DNA of 64,000 bases from Symbiodinium natans (lineage: Eukaryota > Sar > Dinophyceae > Suessiales > Symbiodiniaceae): positions 220,176 through 284,175 of the forward strand of contig CAJNDS010000158.1 of NCBI GenBank assembly GCA_905221605.1. The letters are read 5' to 3'. How positions within the stretch are numbered: the stretch's first letter is position 1; each line of letters opens with the position of its first letter. Position numbers and translations under genes: made by a program. Of this stretch, positions 9,336-19,311 are shown one piece after another. Under the pieces are notes generated by a model. It had not been told where the DNA came from. It made no database searches and saw only the letters and a program-made list of their open reading frames with translations.

Positions 9336-10005
9336 AAGAATCATGAGCATCAGCTGGGTTGGCTGCCAATCCAAAATGGACGTCACTTTTAATCGCTTTC
9401 TGTGTCTTCAAACGAGCAAAAGGGACACCCTAAGTGCTTTCTTGTGGGGTGTCCCTTTTCCTCGCTTGAAGATGCAGAAAACGATCAAAAAGGACACCCA
9501 TTCCATCGCCCATATATATATAGAGAGAGAGAGAGAGAAATCATGAGCATCAGCTGGGTTGGCTGCCAATCCAAAATGGACGTCCCTTTTCATCGCTTTC
9601 TGTGTCTTCAAACGAACAAAAGAAAACACTTAGGTTCCTCACTTGAAGATGCAGGAAACGGCCCAACAAGGACACCCGTTCCATCGCCCATATATGGAGA
9701 GAGAGAGAGAGGGAGAAAGGAAAAAATCAGGAGCATCAGCTGGGTTTGCTTACATGTTCATTGTTATTCCTTTTGTTTTTTCTAACGGAAATGAACAAGA
9801 GAAGAGAAAAATAAGAACCAGAGGAAAGATGAAAACGAGCACCATCTTCTCTTTGCCTGATTTTTGCATTTCGCCTGTCCTCATTTCTCTTCCATTCTTT
9901 TCATTGCTCTTCCATTTAGAGTTGCATTCCTGTTGATCTCTCCTCTCTCCTTTCTCTCTCCCTTCTCTTCTCTTGTTCTCCTTTAAATCTCAAAAACACA
10001 CAGAA
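8117..10005. repeat. Duplicated block, copy A, right part
   Basis: Continuous near-identity with 11744-13550 (copy B). It opens with a pyrimidine-rich segment (AGTGCCATCTTCTCTGCGCC) and a twice-repeated AGGTGCCCTCCCTCCTCTTC unit (8349 and 8465). A tandem array of about 200-bp units follows, then a diverged copy of the opening segment at 9836-9985. Overlapping open frames of 60-150 codons shift between units and are not supported as genes. Confidence 0.9.
8640..9740. repeat. Six tandem units of about 175-222 bp with (GA)n cores
   Basis: Each unit starts CTTGAAGATGCAG(A/G)AAACG and contains CATCGCCCATATATA, a GA microsatellite of variable length, then ATCATGAGCATCAGCTGGGT. Starts lie at about 8640, 8832, 9023, 9244, 9465 and 9642. 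Length differences come mainly from the (GA)n tract. Frames such as MSISWVGCQSKMDVPF recur but break at the microsatellite. Confidence 0.9.
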
Positions 10006-10064
10006 GGAAGCTTCTTTTCCTTGTTGAATGAAGAATGAAAAAAGAAGAAAAGAGATAGGGAAAG

Positions 10065-10200
10065 AAATTGAAGAGCTCCACTGCCTATTGGTTCATTCCA
10101 TTTCCTCTCTTTCTATGTGTTGCTTTCCTTGTCGTTTCAGAAAGCAAGCAAACTAAGGGCAAGGGGGCTTCCTGAAGAGGAGAGAGGGCACCTATCTGCG
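10065..10200. repeat. Inverted copy of a block-A segment
   Basis: GGGAAAGAAATTGAAGAGCT near 10073 and TTCCTGAAGAGGAGAGAGGG near 10170 are the reverse complement of sequence at about 8340-8600. The copy faces copy A, giving a foldback with about 1.5 kb between arms. Confidence 0.7.
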
Positions 10201-10204
10201 AAGA

Positions 10205-10800
10205 GGTCTTGTCCTTTTTAAGAATAGAGGGAAAAGGGAGAGACAAGGAAGGGAGAGATGATAGACAAAGAAGAGCGCCATCTTCTTTGCGCCTTGTTGT
10301 GTTCCTCCGTCTCCTTGTTTCTTGTCTCCTCTCTTCTGTTCAGTACCCTTCCAGAAAATTAAAATGGCCTCCTTGTTGTCTCTCCTCTCTCACTTCCCTT
10401 TCCCTTCTCTCCTTCTGTTTCCGTTTAACTGATAAAGCACAAGACAGGTATGATAAAGCAGTGGAAGGTAAAGCAGAGGGTGACTCCTTGCGCTTGGACC
10501 TTGCCGTACTTCATCATGTCCCTCTTCTCGGCCTATCTCTTCTGCTCTTTTCCTTACTCTTCTCCTTTTCATAAATTCTTCCTCTTTAGTTGTTCTTATT
10601 TCGAAAAGAAAGAGGGAAGGGAGAGATAAGGGAGATAGGATAGATAAAGAAGAGTGCCATCTTCTCAGCGCCTCGTTTTGTCTCTCCATCTTCTCTATTC
10701 ATCTCTCTTCTATTCTTTTCTTTGCCATTCCATTGAAATTGGATTCCTGTTATCTCTCCCCTCTCCTTCTCTCTCGCTCCTCTTCTCCTGTTCCCCTCTA
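10205..10800. repeat. Third, diverged copy of the duplicated block
   Basis: Aligns by eye first with 7068-7361 and then, without interruption, with 8117-8330. It therefore shows the uninterrupted arrangement, including the intact TCTTTAGT at 10583. Several small indels separate it from copies A and B, which are closer to each other. Confidence 0.85.
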
Positions 10801-10957
10801 AATGACAAAAACACAAGAAAGGAAGAACAAGAGGGGCATGTGTTGCAATAAAGCAGGAAGGGAATTGAAGAGCTCCTCTCGCTACTTTCTCATGCCCTTT
10901 CCTTTCTATCTACCACAATCTACCACACCAAAACACGACTCTCAGCTTCCAAATATA

Positions 10958-11272
10958 CTTCATCATGGGGAGAAGGGACATACTTCATCACAGACTTGGC
11001 CCACAGGGAGAGGGGATATACTTCATCACGCTGCTGGGGGGCTGGATCACAAACATGGCCCACGGGGCGAGGGGACATACTTCAGCCACAAAGAGAGGGA
11101 ACCTACTTCATCACGCTGGTGGGATGCTGGATCACAGACCTGGCCTACGGGGAGAGGGGACATCCTTCATCACAAATTTGGCCCACGGGGAGAGGGGACA
11201 TACTTCATCACAAATTTGGCCCGCGGGGAGAAGGGACATACTTCATCACAGACTTGGCTCACAGGAGGCGCC
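10958..11272. repeat. 38-bp minisatellite
   Basis: Units of about 38 bp such as GGCCCACGGGGAGAGGGGAC followed by ATACTTCATCACA. About eight copies, with two longer variants near 11030 and 11110 containing GCTGG(A/T)GGG and GGATCACA. Plus-strand frames read GEGTYFIT-type repeats; coding is doubtful. Confidence 0.85.
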
Positions 11273-11435
11273 AAAATAATCTAAATAATCTAATTATTCA
11301 AATCCATTGGTTCCTCTGGAAACCCAACCATTTAAATAATTTAAAGAATTTAATTATTCAAATACCTGGATTTAAATATTTTAGTTCTGGGGCGTCCCAT
11401 CAAAAGGGAATAGGGAGAGACAAGGGAGAGATGAT

Positions 11436-12711
11436 ATATATAGAGCTTTGCGCTTTATTTTGTCACTCCATCTCCTTGCTTCCTGTCTCTTCTCTTCTTT
11501 CCAGTACCCTTCCAGAAAAATGGCATCCTTGTTCTCTCTCCTCTCTCACTTCCCTTTCCCTTCTCTCTTTCTGTTACTTTTTGACTGATGAACAACAAGA
11601 AAGGAACTTGCAGGATAAAACAGTGGCAGGGTAAGCAGAGGTTGCGCGTGGACGTTGCCGTACTTCATCATATCCCTCTTCTCGGCCTATCTCTTCTGCT
11701 CCTTTCCTTACTCTTCTCCTTTTCATAATTATTCCTCGTTAGTTGTTCTTATCTGGAAAAGAAAGAGGGAAGGGAGAGATAAGGGAGGGAGGATAGATAA
11801 AGAAGAGTGCCGTCTTCTCTGCGCCTTGTTTTGTCTCTCCCTCTTCTCTATTCATCTCTCTTCGATTCTTTTCTTTGCTGTTCTATTGAAATTGGATTCC
11901 CTGTATCTCTCCTCTGTCCTTCTCTCTCGCTCCTCTTCTCCTGTTCCCCTCTAAACGATTGCTCTTTACAGATAGGTGCCCTCCCTCCTCTTCAGGAAAT
12001 CTCTTTTCGCTTATTGTGCTTTTTGAAGCGAATAAAACAACGGATAAGAGAGGAAAGGGAATGACTAAGTAAAGACAGGAGCTCTTCAATAGGTGCCCTC
12101 CCTCCTCTTCAGGAAATCTCTTTTCCCTTATTTTGCATTTTGAAGCGAAGAAAACAACAGATAAGAAGAGAGGAAAGGGAATGACTAAGTAAAGAGAGGA
12201 GCTCTTCAATTTCCCTCCCTATATCTGATGTTACTTTTCCTTCTTGGGCGGTGCCCTTCCTTCTCCCTTGAAGATGCAGAAAACGATCAGGAAGGACACC
12301 CGTTCCATCGCCCATATATAGACAGAGATAAATCATGAGCATCAGCTGGGTTTGCTGCCGATCCAAAATGGGCGTCCCTTTTAATCGCTTTCTGTGTCTT
12401 GAAACGAGCAAAAGGGGCACCCTTACTAAGTGTTTTCTTGTGGTGTCCCTTTTCTTCGCTTGAAGATGCAGAAAACGATCCAGAAAGGACACCCGTTCCA
12501 TCGCCCATATATGGGGAGAGAGAAAAAAAAAGGATCAGCTGGGTTTGCTGCCAATCCAAAATGGGCGCCCCTTTTAATCGCTTGCTGTGTCTTCAAACGA
12601 GCAAAAGGGACACCCTAAGTGTTTTCTTGTGGTGTCCCTTTTCTTCGCTTGAAGATGCAGAAAACGATCTAAACGGACACCTGTTCCATCGCCCATATAT
12701 AGGGAGAGAGA

Positions 12712-12759
<48 letters not shown>

Positions 12760-13136
12760 TCATGAGCATCAGCTGGGTTGGCTGCCAATCCAAAACGGGC
12801 GTCCCTTTTAATCGCTTTCTGTGTCTTCAAACGAGCAAAAGGGACACCCTAAGTGCTTTCTTGTGGGGTGTCCCTTTTCCTCGCTTGGAGATGCAGAAAA
12901 CGATCAAAAAGGACACACATTCCATCGCCCATATATATATATAGAGAGAGAGAGAGAAAAAAACATCATGAGCATCAGCTGGGTTGGCTGCCAATCCAAA
13001 ATGGACGTCCCTTTTAATCGCTTTCTGTGTCTTCAAACAAGCAAAAGGGACACCCTAAGTGCTTTCTTGTGGGGTGTCCCTTTTCCTCGCTTGAAGATGC
13101 AGAAAACGATCAAAAAGGGCACCCATTCCATCGCCC

Positions 13137-13171
<35 letters not shown>

Positions 13172-13550
13172 AAAAAATCATGAGCATCAGCTGGGATGCA
13201 GGAAACGGCCCAACAAGGACACCCGTTCCATCGCCCATATATGGAGAGAGAGAGAGAGGGAGAAAGGAAAAAATCATGAGCATCAGCTGGGTTTGCTTAC
13301 ATGTTCATTGTTATTCCTTTTGTTTTTTCTAACGGAAATGAACAAGAGAAGAGAAAAATAAGAACCAGAGGAAAGATGAAAACGAGCACCATCTTCTCTT
13401 TGCCTGATTTTTGCATTTCGCCTGTCCTCATTTCTCTTCCATTCTTTTCATTGCTCTTCCATTTAGAGTTGCATTCCTGTTGATCTCTCCTCTCTCCTTT
13501 CTCTCTCCCTTCTCTTCTCTTGTTCTCCTTTAAATCTCAAAAACACACAG
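11436..13550. repeat. Duplicated block, copy B
   Basis: Second copy of 7068-10005 without the 739-bp element. Its tandem units start at about 12267, 12459, 12648, 12884 and 13090. At 13189-13200 the sequence jumps from ATCAGCTGGG straight into ATGCAGGAAACGG, so one unit junction seen in copy A was deleted, probably by recombination between units. Confidence 0.9.
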
Positions 13551-13682
13551 TGAGGAAGACAAGCTTCGAGGCGCTGGAGCCGCGCCGTTTTCAGGCATCG
13601 GCTTGGTCAACGAGTTGCTATTTGTTGTCCGCAAAGTTAGTGTCTTAAGATTGTTCACCGATTGTTGTATGATGGTCACTGA

Positions 13683-14042
13683 TTATCCGAGAAGTTTTCG
13701 CGGGTCTTTTGCAATGGGTGCTGTCGTTGCTTTTTTTTGTTGGCTCCTTCTCGGCGGGGCAGTGGCTTCTGCGGTCATGGGAGTGTCCGTGGCGGAGGTG
13801 GACTGTAGCGGGTTGTGCGGCTGCATGATTCCAATGCTTGCGGTAAAGGCATGTGTCTCAAGGTGATTTTCTGCGGGAGTGTTTTCTGCACGAGACGGTT
13901 CAGGGCACTGCAGGACTCGCGTCCACTTCAGTTTGTGAAGCGTTGAATGATAATGTAGATGTCTTGAAAGAGTTAGGGCATCTTCATGAGAAGATGCCTC
14001 TTTCAGTAGCAGTGATCTTTGTCGACGCACACCAAGCAACAA
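13683..14042. pseudogene. Unit 1 counterpart, frame broken
   Basis: Shares the hydrophobic and NDNVDVLKELGHLHEKMPLS parts with the unit 3 frame. The two parts lie in different frames because the 43 bases present in unit 3 are missing and the T run differs. Whether the missing stretch is a lost exon part or an insertion in unit 3 cannot be decided here. Confidence 0.4.
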
Positions 14043-14657
14043 TTGTGCACGACAGCTGGCGAGACTTGGCGTCGGCCGCAGCAGTTTCCCGAGTCAGGAA
14101 GACAAGCTCCGAGGCGCCGCAGCCGTGCCGTCTTCAGGCATCGGCTTGGTCGACCAGTTGCTATTGGTTGCCCGCAAAAATAGTGTCTTAAGATTGTTCA
14201 CCGATTGTTGTATGATGGTCACTGATTACGCGAGACGTTTTCGCAGGTCTTTTGCAATGGGTGCCGTCGTTGCTTTTTTTTGGTCGGCTCCTTATCGGCG
14301 GGGCAGTGGCTTCTGCGGTCATGGGTGCGTCCGTGGCGGAGGTGGACTGTAGCGGGTTGTGCGGTTGTATGATTCCAATGCTTGCGGTAAAGGCAGTGAT
14401 TTTCTGCGGGGGTGTTTTCTGCACGAGACGGTTCAGGGCACTGCAGGACTCGCGTCCACTTCAGTTTGTGAAGCGTTGAATGATAATGTAGATGTCTTGA
14501 AAGAGTTAGGGCATCTTCATGAGAAGATGCCTCTTTCAGTAGCAGTGATCTTTGTCGACGCACACCAAGCAACAATTGTGCACGACAGCTGGCGAGACTT
14601 GGCGTCGGCCGCAGCAGTTTCCCGAGTCAGGAAGACAAGCTCCGAGGCGCCGCAGCC

Positions 14658-15167
14658 GTGCCGTCTTCAGGCATCGGCTTGGTCGACCAGTTGCTATTGG
14701 TTGCCCGCAAAAATAGTGTCTTAAGATTGTTCACCGATTGTTGTATGATGGTCACTGATTACGCGAGACGTTTTCGCAGGTCTTTTGCAATGGGTGCCGT
14801 CGTTGCTTTTTTTGGTCGGCTCCTTATCGGCGGGGCAGTGGCTTCTGCGGTCATGGGTGCGTCCGTGGCGGAGGTGGACTGTAGCGGGTTGTGCGGTTGT
14901 ATGATTCCAATGCTTGCGGTAAAGGCAGTGATTTTCTGCGGGGGTGTTTTCTGCACGAGACGGTTCAGGGCACTGCAGGACTCGCGTCCACTTCAGTTTG
15001 TGAAGAAGAGTACGAAGTTTTACAGGTTGTCGAACCGACGTCTGTACGCGTTGAATGATAATGTAGATGTCTTGAAAGAGTTAGGGCATCTTCATGAGAA
15101 GATGCCTCTTTCAGTAGCAGTGATCTTTGCCGATCCACACCAAGCAACAATTGGGCACGACAGCTGA
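14658..15167 (+). CDS. Hypothetical protein, unit 3 of the triplicated segment
   Basis: 169 codons from an ATG at 14658. A hydrophobic stretch at residues about 44-65 (AVVAFFGRLLIGGAVASAVM) could span a membrane. A Cys-rich part follows (CSGLCGCMIPML), then a polar C-terminal part with NDNVDVLKELGHLHEKMPLS. The corresponding frames in units 1 and 2 are broken by the 43-base difference and the T-run length, so they look like decayed copies or alternative exons. Minus-strand frames of similar length exist. No family recognised. The GC level is lower than in exon pieces elsewhere. Confidence 0.35.
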   Translation: MPSSGIGLVDQLLLVARKNSVLRLFTDCCMMVTDYARRFRRSFAMGAVVAFFGRLLIGGAVASAVMGASVAEVDCSGLCGCMIPMLAVKAVIFCGGVFCTRRFRALQDSRPLQFVKKSTKFYRLSNRRLYALNDNVDVLKELGHLHEKMPLSVAVIFADPHQATIGHDS

Positions 15168-15174
15168 CAGGACA

Positions 15175-15690
15175 CTTCAATGTGCGCACAACGGTGCGCA
15201 GCTCGACCCGAGAGACCGCTTGGATCATCCCCCACGCAAGAGCAGAAGTGATAGCTAGTATTCGTTGCCAACATCTGACTGCGTCTGTACGTTCACATCA
15301 AAAAAAGAGTAAATTATAAATCGTAAGCCCTAAACCCTAAGAGAACGAAATTGGTGAATTTGTGCTTCAGGTTTCTTGGATTTAGTTTGTTTATAGGTTT
15401 TTAAATACAAAACAAGAGAGAACGTCAAATAATACATAAAGGTCCATGCCACATGCAGCTATAGAAACCGCCAAACCCTGAAACTGAAGTTGCGAGTTTA
15501 GGGTTTAGGGTTTAGGGTTTAGGAGAAACCCCTAAACCCTAACGACTAACGTTACGAGCCACTTGAGAGATAATCGACCCCGCCTTGCTCCAGTCATCTG
15601 CAGGGGCCGGAGCCATGGCGCAAAACTGGCAAGCTTAAAAGAAAGGATCCTTGGTGGGCTATCCTCCTGTCCCTTTTCCTCGGCTTAGGG
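15175..15690. other. Transition into telomere-repeat mosaic
   Basis: Unique sequence without a convincing frame, then the first CCCTAAA units since the gap at about 15327, a short TTTAGGG array (15498-15525) and CCCTAAA at 15530. Confidence 0.6.
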
Positions 15691-15696
15691 TCTATA

Positions 15697-15775
15697 GGGT
15701 TTAGGGTTTAGGGTTTAGGGTTTAGGGTTTAGGGTTTAGGGTTTAGGGTTTAGGGTTTAGGGTTTAGGGTTTAGG
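15697..15775. repeat. TTTAGGG array, about 11 units
   Basis: Perfect T3AG3 units between TCTATAGGG and TTAGGACGAG. Confidence 0.97.
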
Positions 15776-15837
15776 ACGAGGGACGAAGCCTTGTCTTACA
15801 ACCAAGACTCCTTGGATGCGCGAGCATCGCATGGTGG

Positions 15838-15930
15838 TGTGGTCACAGCAAGGCTCAAGTGTGTCGCGTGTCTAGTTGTGGATGCCATCGCTTTAGGAAA
15901 CGCGCAGGCAAGCCATCCAGGACTTCCGGC
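15838..15930 (-). CDS. Exon-like piece
   Basis: The minus strand reads PEVLDGLPARFLKRWHPQLD then TRHT before a stop. Amphipathic, balanced composition, and the flanking TTTAGGG arrays support a genuine exon. Possibly the most 3' piece of the leucine-rich gene series at 30-16 kb. Confidence 0.35.
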
Positions 15931-15974
15931 TTAGGGTTTAGGGTTTGTAGGGTCAGGGTTCAGGGTTCAGAGAT

Positions 15975-16100
15975 CAGAGTTTGGGGGTTTGGGGTTTGGG
16001 GGTTTGGGGGTTTGGGGGTTTGGGGGTTTGGGGGTTTGGGGGTTTGGGGGTTTGGGGTTTTGGGGGTTTGGGGTTTGGGGTTTTGGGGTTTGGGGTTTGG
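15975..16100. repeat. TTTGGGG / GGGGGTTT array
   Basis: G-richer derivative of the telomere unit, TTTGGGGG and TTTGGGG alternating for about 125 bp, with strong G-quadruplex potential on the plus strand. Confidence 0.9.
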
Positions 16101-16190
16101 AGCTGCACCATGGTGCGCACCATATGGGCACTTCTCTAAGTTGGCAGTTGCATCGTCGTGCAAGCTCCCATGGGCCTCTTCTTGCAGTGC
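16098..16190 (-). CDS. Exon-like piece beside a MITE
   Basis: The minus strand reads HALQEEAHGSLHDDATANLE and then KCPYGAHHGAA. The family A element at 16196-16339 lies directly upstream on the minus strand. Its 8-bp target duplication TGCATGTG overlaps the first codons, so the insertion hit the exon edge or the adjoining intron. Confidence 0.4.
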
Positions 16191-16195
16191 ATGTG

Positions 16196-16339
16196 TTGGG
16201 ATGTTCCCCCTTATACTAACAGTCCTTAACAGGGCACTTTAGTGTGTAGGGTTTAGGGATGTTCCCCCTTATACAAGCAGGTACTATAATTGACTATAAT
16301 CCCTATTAAGGACCATTAGTATAAGGGTGGACATCCCAA
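16196..16339. mobile_element. MITE-like element, family A, copy 2, with exact target duplication
   Basis: Terminal inverted repeats begin TTGGGATGTTCCCCCTTATA on the left. The right end, read in reverse complement, begins TTGGGATGTCCACCCTTATA. The element is bracketed by TGCATGTG at 16188-16195 and 16340-16347, a perfect 8-bp direct repeat. It is longer than its relatives because it contains a second GGGATGTTCCCCCTTATAC word at about 16257, suggesting a nested or rearranged copy. No coding capacity. Confidence 0.88.
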
Positions 16340-16577
16340 TGCATGTGGGTATTTCCCAAAATAGGGGTACCCCTTGTATACTCCAAAATCAACGGAATCC
16401 CCTTTATAAGTCCCCAAAAAGGGTACCCCTCTTTTCGGAAGCCCCCATATAGTGGTTTAGGGGCTATAGGGTTTAGGGGGTTAGGGGTTTTGGGGGGCGT
16501 ACGGGGTTCAGGGTTATAGGGGGCAGTTATAGGGGCTTGAAGGTCAGGGTTTCAGGATTTTAGGGGTTTACTTTCAC

Positions 16578-16673
16578 GTGCTTAAGAACCCCAAGAATCG
16601 AAGAAAATCACTATATTGCCCTTATAAGGAAGATTGTATTTTGGTTGTTTAATGTTTTCGGGGTTCTTAAGCA
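16578..16673. mobile_element. Inverted-repeat element, TGCTTAAGAACCCC ends
   Basis: GTGCTTAAGAACCCCAAGAA on the left and its inverted match ending TTCTTAAGCATA on the right; about 95 bp, no frame. Target duplication not evident. Single copy seen. Confidence 0.55.
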
Positions 16674-16682
16674 TATAGCAGT

Positions 16683-16875
16683 TTAGAGGGCTCCGAAGAC
16701 GTCACCCCAAAGATGCGGCCTCCCGAACTCGCACGCGGGCCAAGGCTGTGAGTATGGCGGCAAGCTGACCTGAGCAAGTCCTACCTCACCTTTGGGGCCA
16801 AAGCCGTTAGGGTAATGCCCATGAACCTTCAACGACGGCAAAGGAAACCCTGCCGCCCTGCCCATTGCCACCGAG
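16683..16875 (-). CDS. Exon-like pieces, one with leucine-rich repeat-type sequence
   Basis: Two possible minus-strand exons. The upper reads RGSVAMGRAAGFPLPSLKVH up to FGPK followed by GTGAGG. The lower starts after CTCAG and reads QLAAILTALARVRVREAASL in another frame before a stop. The second resembles the ALxALGRL pieces at 20.9 and 19.3 kb. They cannot both belong to one transcript as adjacent exons (only 20 bases between), so the model is unresolved. Confidence 0.3.
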
Positions 16876-16985
16876 CCGCGTCGGGGCTTAGGAACACCAG
16901 CAAGGGCCCCCAAGTAAAAGTAATATAATATAAGGGCCTTAATAGTTGAAATAGGGTTTTTGCTGCTATCATAGTCTAAATATAT

Positions 16986-17127
16986 GGGGGCCATAAGGGA
17001 ATAATATTAGTAATTATTCCGACCCCCATATTAGGCACTTGAATCATTGGGGAGGTAATGAGTATAGTATCACTACGAAGGGACCATAAGGGGATACGAT
17101 TAGTATTTATTCCGACCCCTGTATTAG
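16986..17127. repeat. Direct repeat of about 50 bp
   Basis: GG(G)CCATAAGGG(A/G)ATA and TTATTCCGACCCC occur at about 16986 and 17081 with a few differences. Between 17130 and 17640 the sequence is AT-richer with no feature recognised. Confidence 0.7.
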
Positions 17128-17760
17128 AGTTGTAACCTGGATTTCGTGGTGAAGGCTGGGTTTCAAGAATTACATTTTTTGTGTTTTATTTGTTTGGTCT
17201 TTTGCATCTGTGGTTTATCTGCGAATTGCTAGGTGGCCACAATTGATTCTGTGATAAATCTGTGTTTTTTTTTTTAATGTTTTTTTCGTGACCTGCTCTG
17301 TTTTTGTGGGGTGGGTGGGGGGAAGGGGCGAGATTTGAAACCCCGTGCAGGCACAGGTACAGATTTTTCACACATGCCAAGCACAAAAAAACGCACGTAA
17401 ATCACAGAAATAATTCCTGACATCGGCCCCAGTGATTACCACAATTCCAGGTTATAATATTAGAGTGCTCAAGGGTCCCATAAACAGCAGATCTGAAATA
17501 AACATTAGTTGAGCTAGAATACCCTTTCGCTAAAGTTTCTTGGTAGCCCAAGAACCATATTATAACAAGGGTACCCTTGTTGGGGTTGGTTGATTTAGAA
17601 GGGAACCTTGAACCAAAAAAAGGAAAAGCATGGGCTACCCTAAGCCCTAAGCCCTTTACAAACCCTAAACCTGAAACCCTAAACCCTAAACCCTAAACCC
17701 TAAAATAAACCCTAAACCCTGAACCCGGTGAGTATAGCCAAGAAGGCCCCCTACATGCAG

Positions 17761-17854
17761 GAAGTGTGAGCTGAGGCGTGGACTCAAGGAGTACTTGCGC
17801 AGTTCCATGGTCGCCATCCTCAAGAGCGCAAGAGCCCGACACTTGCCCCCACAG
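17761..17854. CDS. Exon-like piece, strand uncertain
   Basis: On the plus strand the piece enters after ATGCAG|G and reads KCELRRGLKEYLRSSMVAIL. It exits at CCACAG|GTAAGG, a textbook donor. On the minus strand it reads CRALALLRMATMELRKYSLS then PRLSSHFLH, fitting the leucine-rich style of neighbouring minus-strand pieces. Either is plausible; the plus-strand splice sites are the stronger evidence, the context favours minus. Confidence 0.4.
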
Positions 17855-18171
17855 GTAAGGAACAAATGCCTTAAAAGGGATTTTTGGGGTTTTGGGTTTA
17901 GGGTTTTAACTAGGGTTCAGGAAGGAAACATGCCTCAAAAGGATTTTAGGGAATTTTTGGGTTTAGGGTTTTAGTTGGGGTTCAGGGTTGAAGGGGGGCA
18001 GGTCTACCGCAAAGGCACACCCTGAGGTCCATATGCCTGAAGAGCAGAGTTTGGGGCCCTAAACCCTAAACCCTAAAACCTTTTAGGGCTTTGGGAGAAG
18101 GGGTCGACTTGGTCTTTAAGCATTTTCTACAGTGACTTTGGGAACCAAGTCTGCACGATCTAGGTGTTCTG

Positions 18172-18280
18172 GATGGTTCTCAAAATAAGGGTCCCTTTTG
18201 GGCACCCTAAAAATTAGGGGCCGCTTTATAATCAGGACCCCCCCCCCCCCCCGAAAGGGACCCTATTTTAGATAATCCCC
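18172..18280. mobile_element. MITE-like element, family D, copy 1
   Basis: Left arm GTTCTCAAAATAAGGGTCCC, right arm reverse complement ATTATCTAAAATAGGGTCCC. A C run (18238-18252) has expanded near the right arm. The inside (TTTTGGG..ACCCTAAA..AGGGG(C/T)CGC) matches 54061-54164. Confidence 0.6.
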
Positions 18281-18589
18281 CATATGGACCCTTACTGTAG
18301 CGAGAATGTTCCACTGCAACTGGGGTACATTAGAGCCAGGGGCACCTGGGGTGTGTTCACATTGGAAACCTAAAGCGTGAAACCCTCGAACAGGCCCCAA
18401 GACATAGAATATGTAGTTAGGGATTAAAATGCTTTGGGGTGCCCCTATTTTGGGAGTGCCCCACTCCCTAAACCCTACCACCCGGACCCCTAAAACCCAA
18501 ACCTAAACCCTAAACCCCCTAAACCCCCTAAACCCTGAACCATAAACCCCAAACCCCAAACCCTAAACCCCCCAAACAACCATAGGTGC

Positions 18590-18690
18590 AAAGCCTTGCA
18601 TGGGAGAAGCGAGAAGCCTCTGGGAACATGAGGCGGCGGCCCAGCCAGGGCCAGCAGGGTCGCATCATCACGCTCCTGCACAGGGTTCAG
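18590..18690 (-). CDS. Weak exon-like piece
   Basis: Two open minus frames; one reads RDDATLLALAGPPPHVPRGF after a CAG. CCCTAAA on the left, GGGTTCAGGG on the right, as for other exons. Not assigned. Confidence 0.25.
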
Positions 18691-19217
18691 GGTTCAGGGT
18701 TTAGGGTTTAGGGTTTAGGCACAAAGGCTTAGGGTTTAGGGACAAAGGCCCGCGGGGCTTAGGATTTCTTTGGGGCTTGTTAGGCTCCTGAGAATACAAG
18801 GGCTGTCCTCAAAAGAGTTTATAGCCAGGGTTCTATGATTCAGCCAGGGACATTGCAACAGTATGGTTCGGAACTCAAAGCCGAGCCCCACACACTTCAA
18901 AACCTCAAGCCCCAAAGCCGTAAACCCTAAACCCTAAACCCCTAAACCGTCTAAACCCCAAACTCTATGCCTGGCAAAAACCGGAACCCACAATGACAAA
19001 CCTCACTGCCGCTTAAGATACCCCCAAGTACCCCGTTAAGGTATAGCACCCTAGGACGTACCCGAAACCCTAAACCCGAAACTCTGAAATCCTAAAATCC
19101 AAAACCCCAAACCCCAAAACCCTAAGATTCCCAAACCCCAAAACCAAAAGCCCGAAACCCTCACAAACCTAAAACCCCGAAACCGCAAACCCCTAAACCC
19201 CTAAACCCAAACCACCC

Positions 19218-19277
19218 TAACCCTAAACCCTAAACCCTAAACCCTAAACCCTAAACCCTAAACCCTAAACCCTAAAC
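19218..19277. repeat. CCCTAAA array
   Basis: Eight units ending 35 bp before a predicted exon; on the minus strand this is the 5' part of the following intron. Confidence 0.95.
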
Positions 19278-19311
19278 CACCAAACCCCTACATCTCCCCA
19301 AACCTCTAGGC

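Larger units (their letters stand above)
13552..15175. repeat. Three tandem gene-like units of about 535-543 bp
   Basis: The word GACAAGCT(T/C)CGAGGCGC marks unit starts at 13558, 14101 and 14634. Units share over 90 percent identity by eye. Unit 3 carries 43 extra bases (about 15005-15047) absent from units 1 and 2. A T run near the middle has 8, 8 and 7 T, so units 2 and 3 differ in frame. Unit 1 also has a small change near 13857. This looks like a duplicated gene piece, only one copy keeping a long frame. Confidence 0.9.

Noticed and set aside
8482-9785. Open frames of 80-150 codons in the (GA)n tandem units, repeated at 12109-13332
   Set aside because: Frames change from unit to unit at the microsatellite, overlap antisense, and carry RERERER or SLSLSL strings.
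10958-11272. CRISPR-like array
   Set aside because: Units are adjacent, without unique spacers of constant length, and the setting is eukaryotic.
13683-14575. Minus-strand frames of 118-119 codons in the triplicated units
   Set aside because: They are antisense to the plus frame of unit 3. Without transcripts neither can be proven, but the plus frame is longer and has a coherent hydrophobic segment.
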